From an uncultured Eubacteriales bacterium (GTDB lineage: Bacteria; Bacillota_A; Clostridia; Saccharofermentanales; Saccharofermentanaceae), in NCBI GenBank assembly GCA_900313405.1, contig OMQY01000183.1, positions 1-8,486 of the forward strand: a DNA stretch of 8,486 bases, given 5' to 3'. Shown here in pieces: positions 1 to 7,175 of this stretch. Numbering within the stretch: position 1 is the first letter of the stretch; each line of letters starts with the position of its first letter. A program made the translations under genes and the position numbers. Under the pieces are notes generated by a model that did no database searches, had not been told where the DNA came from, and saw only the letters and a program-made list of their open reading frames with translations.

Positions 1-630
1 CGGGGTTAGAGGGCAGTGAAGAGTCACGACATCGGCGATCTTAAGTGCATCTTCGAGTGCCATGGCGGGATATCCGATGTCATCTGCAGGTAGTCTGTGA
101 GGCACGATCACGACATTCATGCCGAGGGCTGACAATGTGGCAGCCACACGCCTGCCGATCCTTCCGAATCCGACGACGACGGCCGTCTTATTCCAGAGTT
201 CGGTCAGAGGCTCTTTCCAGAAACAGAACTGTTCGGATCTGACCCATTCTCCGTCACGTACCGCATTGCTGTGAAGTGCCGTCCTGTTAGTCAACTCGAG
301 AAGGAGTGCGATCGTATGCTGCATCGTGGCATATGTGCTGTATTCCGGGATATTCGTAACCACGATCCCGCGCTCGGCAGCAGCCTTTGTATCGACGACA
401 TTATATCCGGTCGCGAGCACGCCTATGTATCGAAGTTCCGGCAGGGCGTTGATGGTATCCCTGTCGAAAACAGTCTTGTTGGTGATCGCTATCTGTGCGT
501 CGGCGGCTCTCTGCAGCAGCAGTTCCTGCGGCGTTACATCGTATACGGTAAGATCTCCGAGTGACGAGATCTCATCCCAGTTTATATCTCCCGGATTGGC
601 GGCCGAGCCGTCGAGTATGACTATTCGCAT
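1..630 (-). CDS. hprA: D-2-hydroxyacid dehydrogenase, glycerate dehydrogenase type (partial, C-terminus outside window)
   Basis: Cytoplasmic NAD(P)-dependent dehydrogenase that would interconvert a 2-keto acid and a D-2-hydroxy acid; hydroxypyruvate/D-glycerate is the likely pair. The minus strand reads 210 residues from ATG at 630-628 without a stop and continues past the window edge. Residues 1-100 form the substrate-domain start, with ATGYNVVD at 73-80 and VTNIPEYST at 91-99. FCFW at 135-138 is typical of the glycerate dehydrogenase subgroup. The Rossmann dinucleotide motif is GFGRIG at 154-159, and the family stretch LHCPLTP is at 204-210. The catalytic Arg, Glu and His lie in the missing part. 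A GGAGG ribosome binding site (637-641, reverse strand) lies 6 nt before the ATG. After the second Rossmann strand the usual acidic residue is replaced by VPHR (176-179), so NADP use is possible. The gene diverges from the CbiG-like gene. The family is sure; the exact substrate is inferred. Confidence 0.93.
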   Translation of the reverse strand, partial: MRIVILDGSAANPGDINWDEISSLGDLTVYDVTPQELLLQRAADAQIAITNKTVFDRDTINALPELRYIGVLATGYNVVDTKAAAERGIVVTNIPEYSTYATMQHTIALLLELTNRTALHSNAVRDGEWVRSEQFCFWKEPLTELWNKTAVVVGFGRIGRRVAATLSALGMNVVIVPHRLPADDIGYPAMALEDALKIADVVTLHCPLTP

Positions 631-638
631 TTTGATCC

Positions 639-679
639 TCCATGGCAGACGGATTTTATAAAGTGTCTTCTGCCATGGA
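639..679. repeat. 11-bp perfect inverted repeat over the start site and ribosome binding site of the dehydrogenase gene
   Basis: TCCATGGCAGA (639-649) and TCTGCCATGGA (669-679) are exact reverse complements separated by 19 bp, with arm centres 30 bp apart (about three helical turns). Each arm also holds the small palindrome CCATGG. One arm touches the -10 box and covers the predicted start site. The other overlaps three bases of the Shine-Dalgarno sequence. There is no T-run, so it is not a terminator. It could be an operator for a dimeric regulator, or a leader hairpin that hides the ribosome binding site; in RNA starting near 672 only GGCAGA/UCUGCC could pair. Confidence 0.7.
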
Positions 680-687
680 TTATATCA
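679..687 (-). promoter_or_regulatory. Extended -10 promoter of the dehydrogenase gene
   Basis: On the minus strand this reads TGATATAAT, a perfect TATAAT with the TGn extension. No good -35 box lies 17 bp upstream (CGCTTC), which fits an extended -10 promoter. Transcription would start near 671-673, giving a leader of about 42 nt before the ATG at 630. The last base of the -10 box is also the outer base of the inverted repeat at 639-679. Confidence 0.6.
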
Positions 688-733
688 AATATGCACCGCG
701 GGAAGCGCCCCGCTGACCCTCCTCGAAAATTAT

Positions 734-763
734 TTCCCATACGGCACCAAATAATGCGATAAT
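734..763 (+). promoter_or_regulatory. Putative promoter of the CbiG-like gene
   Basis: TTCCCA (734-739, four of six to the -35 consensus), an 18-bp spacer, then GATAAT (758-763, five of six) preceded by TGC, giving an extended -10. It lies 34 bp before the ATG at 798, with AGGAGG at 783-788 between them. It is divergent from the dehydrogenase promoter, with about 70 bp between the two -10 boxes. Confidence 0.45.
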
Positions 764-797
764 AGGAAACAGTAAACAGATCAGGAGGACTCCCGAT

Positions 798-1856
798 ATG
801 TATCTATATTGCTACGGCAGATCACAGAAGGCGGAAGAGACCGGAAACAGGCTCATGGAAAGCTGCGAAGGCGAATGGATCCGTTCCGTTGAGAATTTCA
901 CCCTGAGCATCGGGGAGTCTGCTGTCAGAGCGGACGGCGCGATCATCCTTATATTGCCCCTTGATGCTTCGGTCAAACTCCTGACAGAGAGGATATATCC
1001 CGTTGATATAAGATATCCCGTGTTTACGATAGATCCTTCCGGAAGATTTGCCGGTATCCTCAGACATATGGGATATAACAGCTTCGAGATGCTAAGTCAG
1101 ATGTGTGAAGTCCTCGGCTGCAAGGCGCTGTCCGTCGAGAGTGACCGAGGAGAGACCGCCCCTGATCTTAAGAAGGCTGTCGAGGCATATAATATGATCC
1201 CCGACAAGCCCGAGCTTCTGGATTCTTTCGCGGAGTTCATATCTGCCGGCGGAAATGTCAGCATATACAGTGATCTCCCGATCACTCTTAATGAACCCGT
1301 ACTCGATTCGATCAGTTACTCGATGTATATGTTCCGCAGCAATCAGAAAAAGGAACTCGGACAGGCATATCTGGCTGCCTCGCAGGATGATAAGCCGGCA
1401 GTCTTCATCACTTGTTCGACTTTGCCGGACATCGAGGCCGGGAATGTTCTGGTCCTGACTCCCCGGCGCGTTATCGTGGGACTCGAGCTCACAGCGAGGA
1501 CTGATCCGGACTACGCTGTCGAGACTGTCGAGAGGACTCTCGTAAATCACGGCATAATGCCTTCTGCAGTTGCGACTGTCGCCGTATCGACGATCGTGCG
1601 GGACAGTGATGCGGTCAAGGCTATATCAGAGCGGCTCGGATGCTATGTTACGGCTTTTGATTCTCGTCTCCTCAAAGCGGTCAAGCTTCCGCTCGCGGCT
1701 ACATATTCACCGGTCAAGGTCGATGCGGACACATGTACTGCAGCGGCTTGCCTGGCGTCAGATAACGGCAATATCATGGTGAGAAGGGCCGGAGACAAGA
1801 ATACGGTCCTGCTTACCGCTTCACTCAGACGTGGAACTATCGCACTTACCGAATAG
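798..1856 (+). CDS. CbiG-like protein (cobalt-precorrin-5A hydrolase family), divergent
   Basis: A 352-residue cytoplasmic protein, close to the usual length of CbiG, which opens the delta-lactone ring of cobalt-precorrin-5A in anaerobic cobalamin synthesis. The layout matches the family: an N-terminal domain (about 44-127) with a hydrophobic strand GAIILILPLDAS at 47-58 and YPVFTIDPSGRF at 73-84; a middle region (about 130-215); and a C-terminal domain (about 217-350) starting VLTPRRVIVG and ending in an alternating strand around NTVLLTAS. The usual SGHxGGANE stretch reads LRHMGYNSFE (88-97), and the usual GIGCRxGT stretch reads GLELTART (228-235). Start: AGGAGG at 783-788, 9 nt before the ATG. 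No other cobalamin gene is in the window. It may head the unit with the binding-protein genes (90-bp gap, no terminator seen). The family call rests on overall pattern; enzymatic activity is doubtful. Confidence 0.7.
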   Translation: MYLYCYGRSQKAEETGNRLMESCEGEWIRSVENFTLSIGESAVRADGAIILILPLDASVKLLTERIYPVDIRYPVFTIDPSGRFAGILRHMGYNSFEMLSQMCEVLGCKALSVESDRGETAPDLKKAVEAYNMIPDKPELLDSFAEFISAGGNVSIYSDLPITLNEPVLDSISYSMYMFRSNQKKELGQAYLAASQDDKPAVFITCSTLPDIEAGNVLVLTPRRVIVGLELTARTDPDYAVETVERTLVNHGIMPSAVATVAVSTIVRDSDAVKAISERLGCYVTAFDSRLLKAVKLPLAATYSPVKVDADTCTAAACLASDNGNIMVRRAGDKNTVLLTASLRRGTIALTE

Positions 1857-1911
1857 TGGCGTGCAACAAATCATTATGCCTAATCGTCTTTATCTTGCAG
1901 GGGCAGGTTCT

Positions 1912-1925
1912 GTTTTGAGCAAAAC
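1912..1925. repeat. Short palindrome upstream of the first binding-protein gene
   Basis: GTTTTG and CAAAAC form a 6-bp perfect inverted repeat with a 2-bp centre (AG). It ends 9 bp before the ribosome binding site of the next gene. It has no following T-run and the RNA loop would be too tight, so a protein-binding site is likelier than a terminator. It could also be chance. Confidence 0.3.
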
Positions 1926-1934
1926 GTCTTCTCT

Positions 1935-1940
1935 GAGAGG
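1935..1940 (+). promoter_or_regulatory. Ribosome binding site that decides the start of the first binding-protein gene
   Basis: GAGAGG is followed by three consecutive in-frame start codons: TTG at 1941, ATG at 1944 and ATG at 1947. The TTG abuts the site and the first ATG is only 3 nt away. The ATG at 1947 has a workable 6-nt spacing and is preferred. Confidence 0.55.
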
Positions 1941-1946
1941 TTGATG

Positions 1947-4457
1947 ATGGCAGTAACAAAGAGTCGTAGATATATAGCCGCGATCCTGACCGCTTATATG
2001 GCGGTCCATTGTGTGTTGCTGTCAGGCTGTACTCCGGAAAGCGATCGAGATCAGACCGGATCTTCGGAAGAGGCTGTCACATCGATCCATATAGAACCTG
2101 ATCTCAGCGAGTCTTCCGTAGTATTCGAGACACAAGAAGACCTGAGCCCCGAAGTCACGAGTGTAGTGATAACAACAGGGGACGATGATATGCAGCAATA
2201 CTCGCTGTCAGTCGAAGGCCTGAACGGTGATCCCGACTATGCGCTCAAATCTGCTCTTAATCATACACAGGGGATCCATCGTGTATCATCTGAACAGATC
2301 GGAGGAATGTACTACTGTTCCGTGAGAGCAGATTGTGCCTCCCCGATCGTTACTGACAGCGGGTATTCGATCTCAAGGACACCTGTCTCGGTCACATCAT
2401 CGACGGGACAGATAGTGCTTCTGGATTATTCGGACGGAAGTGTTGCAGGGACTGTCAACATTCCGTCACAGCTTGGGGTTGAAGACTTTTTTCTTTTCGA
2501 GAAGGATGGGCAGCTCTATCTTGAGGCAGACAGATATAATGATTATTATTACTCTTTTGCCACGGAGATCAATTATTATTCGGTAGATATCGATACGATG
2601 ACGATCGGAGAAGAAACTGATCCGTTCAGTGTAGATGATATATACGTAGCAATGGAGGCTAAGACACCTGAGGGAGAATGCTTCGTCGTATCTGACCCTG
2701 ATGAAGTCTATAACAACCGTTATCTCTATATTTATACTGACGGGCACGAAGATCCTGAAGTTATCGATCTTATGCAGTTGTTCGGCACTGACGGAGTATA
2801 CGTTCAGTATGTTGCCTACTACGAAGATCACACACTTGCCGTCAAGGCGAATCCGTTCTACTCGCAGGGGGAAGAACTGTCGGCGCTTATCAATTACGGA
2901 CAGAAGGCGATAGATGAGGGGCGTATAAGCGAGTCTTTCCCTGCGGAACTTCGTTCTGCGAACAGTGCCATTACTGATGCCGATTATAATACTTACTTCT
3001 TCGATGATAACGGAGCGATCAAAGTTGACACACAGACCGGAGAGTTCGGGTGGATGCTCTCTTATGCAGATACCGATCTGGCATGCATGGACTATTTCTA
3101 TACATATCCGGCGAGTGTCAATTCTGACGGATCGGTATCGATCACCGGACTTGATTTCTCTGATTGGTACGGGACTGCCATGGTAACTAACTACATCATA
3201 TCGCCTGACGAAGACATGTCAGATGACAGGGAGACGATCAATATCCTTTACAGCGGTTATATCGATGAATATATTGCCGAATATGTTGACGGATTCAATG
3301 CTGCTAACACGGAATACAGAGCCCGACTCTGTATGTGCTATCCGATGACGATCTCTAATGTAGAGGTTGCTTATGCGGCAGAGGATGTGGCTTTGACGGA
3401 GGAAGATGCTTATCTCGCGTTAGGCTCGGAATACAGTGATTCTGTCGCTTCGAATGAGCATCTTGCATCGATCCTTTCAGGAGATAACGATATCGATGTA
3501 TTCATCTCGTACGGTGCCCAGCCCGAGTTCCAGAGGGCGGGGCTGTTCGAAGACCTGAGAGATCTCATGGATGATTATGAGGAACAACACCCCGATGAAC
3601 TCTTCTATAACATTATCGATGCGGCAGGCTATAACGATGAGTTGTACCAGATACCGCTCATGTTCTACTTTAACGGTATCTTAAGTGCAGAAGAGATCAC
3701 GCAGGCCGATCTGGATGACAATGGCATAGACGGAACCGTTACGACCGGGGAGATCAATGTTGTGTCGATGGATATGGACAATTATGCATTACTGACCGAC
3801 AGGATCATAGGTACGGATCCGGTATCATATTCGCTGTCTTCCGTTGAATACCTGAATGAACTTATGAGCGGAGACTACATGAACCTGACCGAGGGAAATT
3901 CCGGGATCCTGAATACGGATATGATCTCCGACATGGCAGACGATATCGTTAACGTTCAGAACAACTATGACGGCGGATGGGTTGAAGAGTATGAGTATGT
4001 AACAGTCACATCGATCGATTCACTGATCTGGAGCGGCCTTGGCGGAGACGGCGAAGTGAGATCATTCATTTCCTTCCCGGCGTCAGACAGTGCCATAACG
4101 GTCGGTGCTTTTCTTACCGAAGCAGTCGTAGCGGGGACAGATGATCCCGAGGGTGCTCGGGGATTCATAGAATACGTGCTCGGAGCGGAACCATCAGATG
4201 AGTGCTTGTATCAGGGGAGGCTCCTGATCAATAAGGCCGCATTCAGGAACACTCTTGACGTATATCTTACTTTCTCACTGACTACTTCGCAGATAACGAG
4301 AGTCATGGATATCATTGAAGACCTTGCAGATTGTGTCTCAGGCATGTATTACATTGACGTGGATCTGAGGAATGCCGTGTTCATTGCAACAAGCAGTGCT
4401 CAGTATGCTTTCCCTGCAGATCTTGCCGATCTTATAAGCGAGAATTATCAGTCCTGA
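1947..4457 (+). CDS. Large lipoprotein: beta-rich N-terminal region fused to an extracellular solute-binding protein domain (paralogue 1)
   Basis: An 836-residue exported lipoprotein. The signal peptide has basic residues (KSRR, 5-8), a hydrophobic core, and the lipobox LLSGC with the lipidated cysteine at 28, followed by a Ser/Asp/Glu-rich linker. Residues about 60-420 are acidic and beta-rich, with repeated short strands such as GQLYLEADRY; this may be a propeller-like domain. The solute-binding domain starts near 428 (ETINILYSG). It continues with the helix YVDGFNAANTEYRA, with ILSGDNDIDVF (509-519) in place of the usual LMAGxGPDI, with LYQIPLMF (566-573), and with GRLLINKAAF near 755. It shares this plan with the next two genes but lacks their PWY-type motif after the signal peptide, so it is the most distant member. 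Usual solute-binding proteins are 400-450 residues, about half this size. No permease or ATPase gene is nearby; the ligand is unknown. Confidence 0.85.
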   Translation: MAVTKSRRYIAAILTAYMAVHCVLLSGCTPESDRDQTGSSEEAVTSIHIEPDLSESSVVFETQEDLSPEVTSVVITTGDDDMQQYSLSVEGLNGDPDYALKSALNHTQGIHRVSSEQIGGMYYCSVRADCASPIVTDSGYSISRTPVSVTSSTGQIVLLDYSDGSVAGTVNIPSQLGVEDFFLFEKDGQLYLEADRYNDYYYSFATEINYYSVDIDTMTIGEETDPFSVDDIYVAMEAKTPEGECFVVSDPDEVYNNRYLYIYTDGHEDPEVIDLMQLFGTDGVYVQYVAYYEDHTLAVKANPFYSQGEELSALINYGQKAIDEGRISESFPAELRSANSAITDADYNTYFFDDNGAIKVDTQTGEFGWMLSYADTDLACMDYFYTYPASVNSDGSVSITGLDFSDWYGTAMVTNYIISPDEDMSDDRETINILYSGYIDEYIAEYVDGFNAANTEYRARLCMCYPMTISNVEVAYAAEDVALTEEDAYLALGSEYSDSVASNEHLASILSGDNDIDVFISYGAQPEFQRAGLFEDLRDLMDDYEEQHPDELFYNIIDAAGYNDELYQIPLMFYFNGILSAEEITQADLDDNGIDGTVTTGEINVVSMDMDNYALLTDRIIGTDPVSYSLSSVEYLNELMSGDYMNLTEGNSGILNTDMISDMADDIVNVQNNYDGGWVEEYEYVTVTSIDSLIWSGLGGDGEVRSFISFPASDSAITVGAFLTEAVVAGTDDPEGARGFIEYVLGAEPSDECLYQGRLLINKAAFRNTLDVYLTFSLTTSQITRVMDIIEDLADCVSGMYYIDVDLRNAVFIATSSAQYAFPADLADLISENYQS

Positions 4458-4473
4458 TACGGTCTGTTTATCT

Positions 4474-4492
4474 GACATTAAGGCAGACATTA
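4474..4492 (+). repeat. GACATTA direct repeat between the first two binding-protein genes
   Basis: GACATTA occurs at 4474-4480 and 4486-4492, a 12-bp period, with a partial third copy (AGACTAT, 4494-4500) nearly in step. It sits in the 65-bp gap just before the AGGAGG at 4507-4512. No terminator is seen in this gap. It might be a regulator-binding site or chance. Confidence 0.3.
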
Positions 4493-4522
4493 CAGACTAT
4501 ATCCACAGGAGGATAATCGAAA

Positions 4523-6991
4523 ATGAAAAGAAAGATCACAGCTGCTCTCATCGCAGGAGCCATGGCTCTGAGCGCTTTTTCCGGATGCAGCAAAAAAGAT
4601 GATGAAGATACCGTAAACAGTGACAGCAAGTGGTACAACATAACCAAGGCAGACCCGATGGAATTCTATGATTCGGTGGAGATGCCGTTTGACAGTCTTT
4701 TCTCGCGTGTTATAGGGACTACTACCGACAAAGCGGTGATCCTGACAGATACTTCACAAAATACGGAGGTCGACACATCCGGCGATGACTACAGAAATCA
4801 GGATTTCCACAGGTCGTATCTCGATCTGTATTCTCTGTCGGGAGAATACTTGCAGACTGTCGGACTCGATGACTATATCGATATCGATGACAGGAGTTAT
4901 TACATAGAGGATGTAACTCTCGACGGCGACATTGCCACATTGAGTATCTATTCATACCTGAACCAAGGTGAAAACATATCCGATGATCGTTATTATAAGT
5001 TGGATATCGATCTTACGACCCTGGAAGCGGGTGAACTCACGGAAACCGACAGTAATGATGTGACCGAATGGGCGGCCTTGGATTCCAAGATCCCGGACGG
5101 ATCATATGAAGGCAGATGGACTGTAGGCGACTGTTATATCGATCGGTACTACATGTATAGTGACAATGATCACCCATCATATGTGCTTTTGGTAACCGAT
5201 GTCGAAGGAGACGAGACCAGGCTTGATCTGAGAACGTTGCTCCCCGATACGGATATATGGGATATGAGTGAGTATATTCCCGTCGATGATGATCATATAC
5301 TCATTTGCCCGGCAACGAATGAAAACACAGTCATCAGTCTTGATCTGACGGATATGGAATTGACTGATGCAACCGAGGAGTACTCGTGGATCGAGACTGG
5401 TTTCTACAACAGCACCTATATTGACGGTAAGGGACTGTTCTATATCGATAACGTATATATGGGCGGGAAAGCCACTCTTCAGAAGATCGATCTCGAGGCT
5501 CAGGAGGTAGTCGATTATATCGATTTCTCATGCAGTAATGTCAATCCGATGGATGTAGCGGATATGTCGATCATCAACGTCTTTGAAGGTGGAGCGATCC
5601 TGGCCGGTTCCAAGCATACGGGAGATGCAAATATCAATCCCATCTGTGTTTATACCTTCACGGAAGCGGAGAGCAATCCGAACTCCGGCAAGACTATCCT
5701 TAAGGCTGCCTCTCTCAACGGATACAATTATGCGATCTATGAGAGCATCAGCAAGTTCAATGAGACCAACGACGAGTATTTCATCAAGATCGATGACAGA
5801 TACGATCTCGAGACCAATATGGATTGGGAAAATATGGAAGGCGATTGGACATCATCCTATCTGAATAAGGCTTCAGATCTTGGAGATCAATTGACAGTCG
5901 ATCTCATGGCAGGCGACGGACCTGACATACTGTTTAATGCTTATTCGCTCCCTCAGCTCAACAGTTCAGAATATCTGATTGATCTGAGCGGCAAGGTAGG
6001 CGATGAGTCGGCATATTTCACGAACATTTTCGATGCGATGCGCGTAGACGGTGCCCTTTATCAGATTCCTCTGATGTTCACTCCCACGGGAATAACAACA
6101 TATGATGAATATGTCGATAACGGTATGAATGGCTTTACATTCGATCAGTATCTTCGATTTGTAGATGAAGTATGTAACGGGAAAGATCCGATCAACGAGA
6201 CTACACAGCTTGACTACTTTATGCTGTGTTATTACGCGATGGCCGAGCTGTTCAGGACCGAGAACGGAGTTAACTACAACAACGATGCATTCCGCGAGCT
6301 TGCACAATATGTTAACGATCATGTAACCGATAGAGTGGAGCCTTTGGAGGATGTTCAAGGGACGGTGGTATGGATCGAAACGGGAGGAGCCGTTTATCCT
6401 GTGACAGGACCAAGCGGAGAAGAGGATGCGAATGCGAGTTACGGCGGTATGTATTCCATCTCGGATTTCATTAACAAATACGCAGGCAGGGCGGATCAGA
6501 TCAGACTTCTCGGTATCCCTTCAAGCGACGGAAGGGGCCCTATGTTCCAGATCATCATGTCAGTAGGAATATCTGCAGTATCCCCCAACCTTGACGGTTG
6601 CAGTCAGTATCTGGAGCTTCTCCTCGGAGAAGATATGCAAAGAACAGCTGCCATAGATATGTGGGGAACCCCGGTCAACATGAATGTCTTTGATCAAATG
6701 GCCCGGGAACAACTCGACAGTCATAACTTCATAGCCGAACATATGACGGAATATTTCAACGAAGCGGAGATCAGAAGATACGGAATAAACACGGAGATCC
6801 TCGATGAGTCTGTTACGGATTACTACAAGTCAGTCCTTATGTCATGTGACAGAGCTTACATTGAAGATGCATATGTAAGTGTGATCGTCAGGGAAGAGAT
6901 GCAGGCGTATTTTGCCGGTCAGAAGGATCTGGATTCAGTCATCGATACGATGACCAACCGGGTATCGACATATCTGAATGAGCGTGGCTGA
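4523..6991 (+). CDS. Large lipoprotein: beta-rich N-terminal region fused to an extracellular solute-binding protein domain (paralogue 2)
   Basis: An 822-residue exported lipoprotein with a basic start (MKRK), a hydrophobic core and the lipobox FSGC (cysteine 22), followed by a charged linker. A KWY motif (36-38) opens a beta-rich acidic region to about 380, with strand-turn units such as YLDLYSLSGEYLQTV; a propeller is likely but unproven. SNPNSGKT (384-391) marks the junction to the solute-binding domain. That domain is the best preserved of the three: helix ISKFNETNDEYF, LMAGDGPDIL at 461-470, LYQIPLMF at 512-519 and WGTPVNMNVF at 714-723 are hallmarks of family 1 solute-binding proteins. 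AGGAGG (4507-4512) lies 10 nt before the ATG. The gap of 65 bp after paralogue 1 has no terminator, so the two are probably co-transcribed, and a strong terminator follows at 7021. The ligand is unknown; no transporter partner is visible. Confidence 0.88.
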   Translation: MKRKITAALIAGAMALSAFSGCSKKDDEDTVNSDSKWYNITKADPMEFYDSVEMPFDSLFSRVIGTTTDKAVILTDTSQNTEVDTSGDDYRNQDFHRSYLDLYSLSGEYLQTVGLDDYIDIDDRSYYIEDVTLDGDIATLSIYSYLNQGENISDDRYYKLDIDLTTLEAGELTETDSNDVTEWAALDSKIPDGSYEGRWTVGDCYIDRYYMYSDNDHPSYVLLVTDVEGDETRLDLRTLLPDTDIWDMSEYIPVDDDHILICPATNENTVISLDLTDMELTDATEEYSWIETGFYNSTYIDGKGLFYIDNVYMGGKATLQKIDLEAQEVVDYIDFSCSNVNPMDVADMSIINVFEGGAILAGSKHTGDANINPICVYTFTEAESNPNSGKTILKAASLNGYNYAIYESISKFNETNDEYFIKIDDRYDLETNMDWENMEGDWTSSYLNKASDLGDQLTVDLMAGDGPDILFNAYSLPQLNSSEYLIDLSGKVGDESAYFTNIFDAMRVDGALYQIPLMFTPTGITTYDEYVDNGMNGFTFDQYLRFVDEVCNGKDPINETTQLDYFMLCYYAMAELFRTENGVNYNNDAFRELAQYVNDHVTDRVEPLEDVQGTVVWIETGGAVYPVTGPSGEEDANASYGGMYSISDFINKYAGRADQIRLLGIPSSDGRGPMFQIIMSVGISAVSPNLDGCSQYLELLLGEDMQRTAAIDMWGTPVNMNVFDQMAREQLDSHNFIAEHMTEYFNEAEIRRYGINTEILDESVTDYYKSVLMSCDRAYIEDAYVSVIVREEMQAYFAGQKDLDSVIDTMTNRVSTYLNERG

Positions 6992-7020
6992 TAAGGATCG
7001 CGCAGGAGCTTAACGGCAAG

Positions 7021-7054
7021 AGGGCCGTCTCAGTATCATGAGACGGCCCTTTTT
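7021..7054 (+). terminator. Strong Rho-independent terminator after the second binding-protein gene
   Basis: A 12-bp perfect stem, AGGGCCGTCTCA (7021-7032) and TGAGACGGCCCT (7039-7050), with the 6-nt loop GTATCA, followed by TTTTT (7050-7054). It lies 30 bp after the stop codon of paralogue 2, closing the upstream unit and separating paralogue 3. Confidence 0.95.
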
Positions 7055-7088
7055 AACTCAAATGACTCATTATTTTAATCAACGATGC

Positions 7089-7118
7089 CTCACATTTGAT
7101 CTTCGGAGGATATATAAT
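7089..7118 (+). promoter_or_regulatory. Putative promoter of the third binding-protein gene
   Basis: A perfect TATAAT at 7113-7118 with CTCACA (7089-7094, four of six to the -35 consensus) and an 18-bp spacer. It lies just downstream of the terminator at 7021-7054 and 57 bp before the ATG at 7176, so paralogue 3 probably starts its own transcript. Confidence 0.55.
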
Positions 7119-7164
7119 AGGTAACATACAGTTAATGTACGAGCGACCTGAGGCTATATGACAT

Positions 7165-7171
7165 AAGGGGG
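7165..7171 (+). promoter_or_regulatory. Ribosome binding site of the third binding-protein gene
   Basis: AAGGGGG, with only 4 nt before the ATG at 7176; this is less ideal than the AGGAGG sites used for the CbiG-like gene and paralogue 2. An in-frame TAA at 7164-7166 rules out an earlier start. Confidence 0.55.
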
Positions 7172-7175
7172 CTTA

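Noticed and set aside
271..661. Plus-strand open frames of 97 and 111 codons
   Set aside because: They lie antisense to the clear dehydrogenase gene and their translations show no family features.
639..679. Inverted repeat read as a transcription terminator
   Set aside because: No T-run follows on either strand, the loop is 19 nt, and it lies between a promoter and its start codon.
1092..1550. Minus-strand open frame of 152 codons inside the CbiG-like gene
   Set aside because: It is a shadow of the plus-strand gene, with no ribosome binding site considered convincing and no recognisable motif.
4472..4500. CTGACA (4472-4477) as a -35 box for paralogue 2
   Set aside because: No reasonable -10 lies 16-18 bp downstream (best GACTAT, three of six), and the start site would fall at the ribosome binding site.
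5966..6358. Minus-strand open frame of 130 codons inside paralogue 2
   Set aside because: It is antisense to the conserved solute-binding domain and looks like no known protein.
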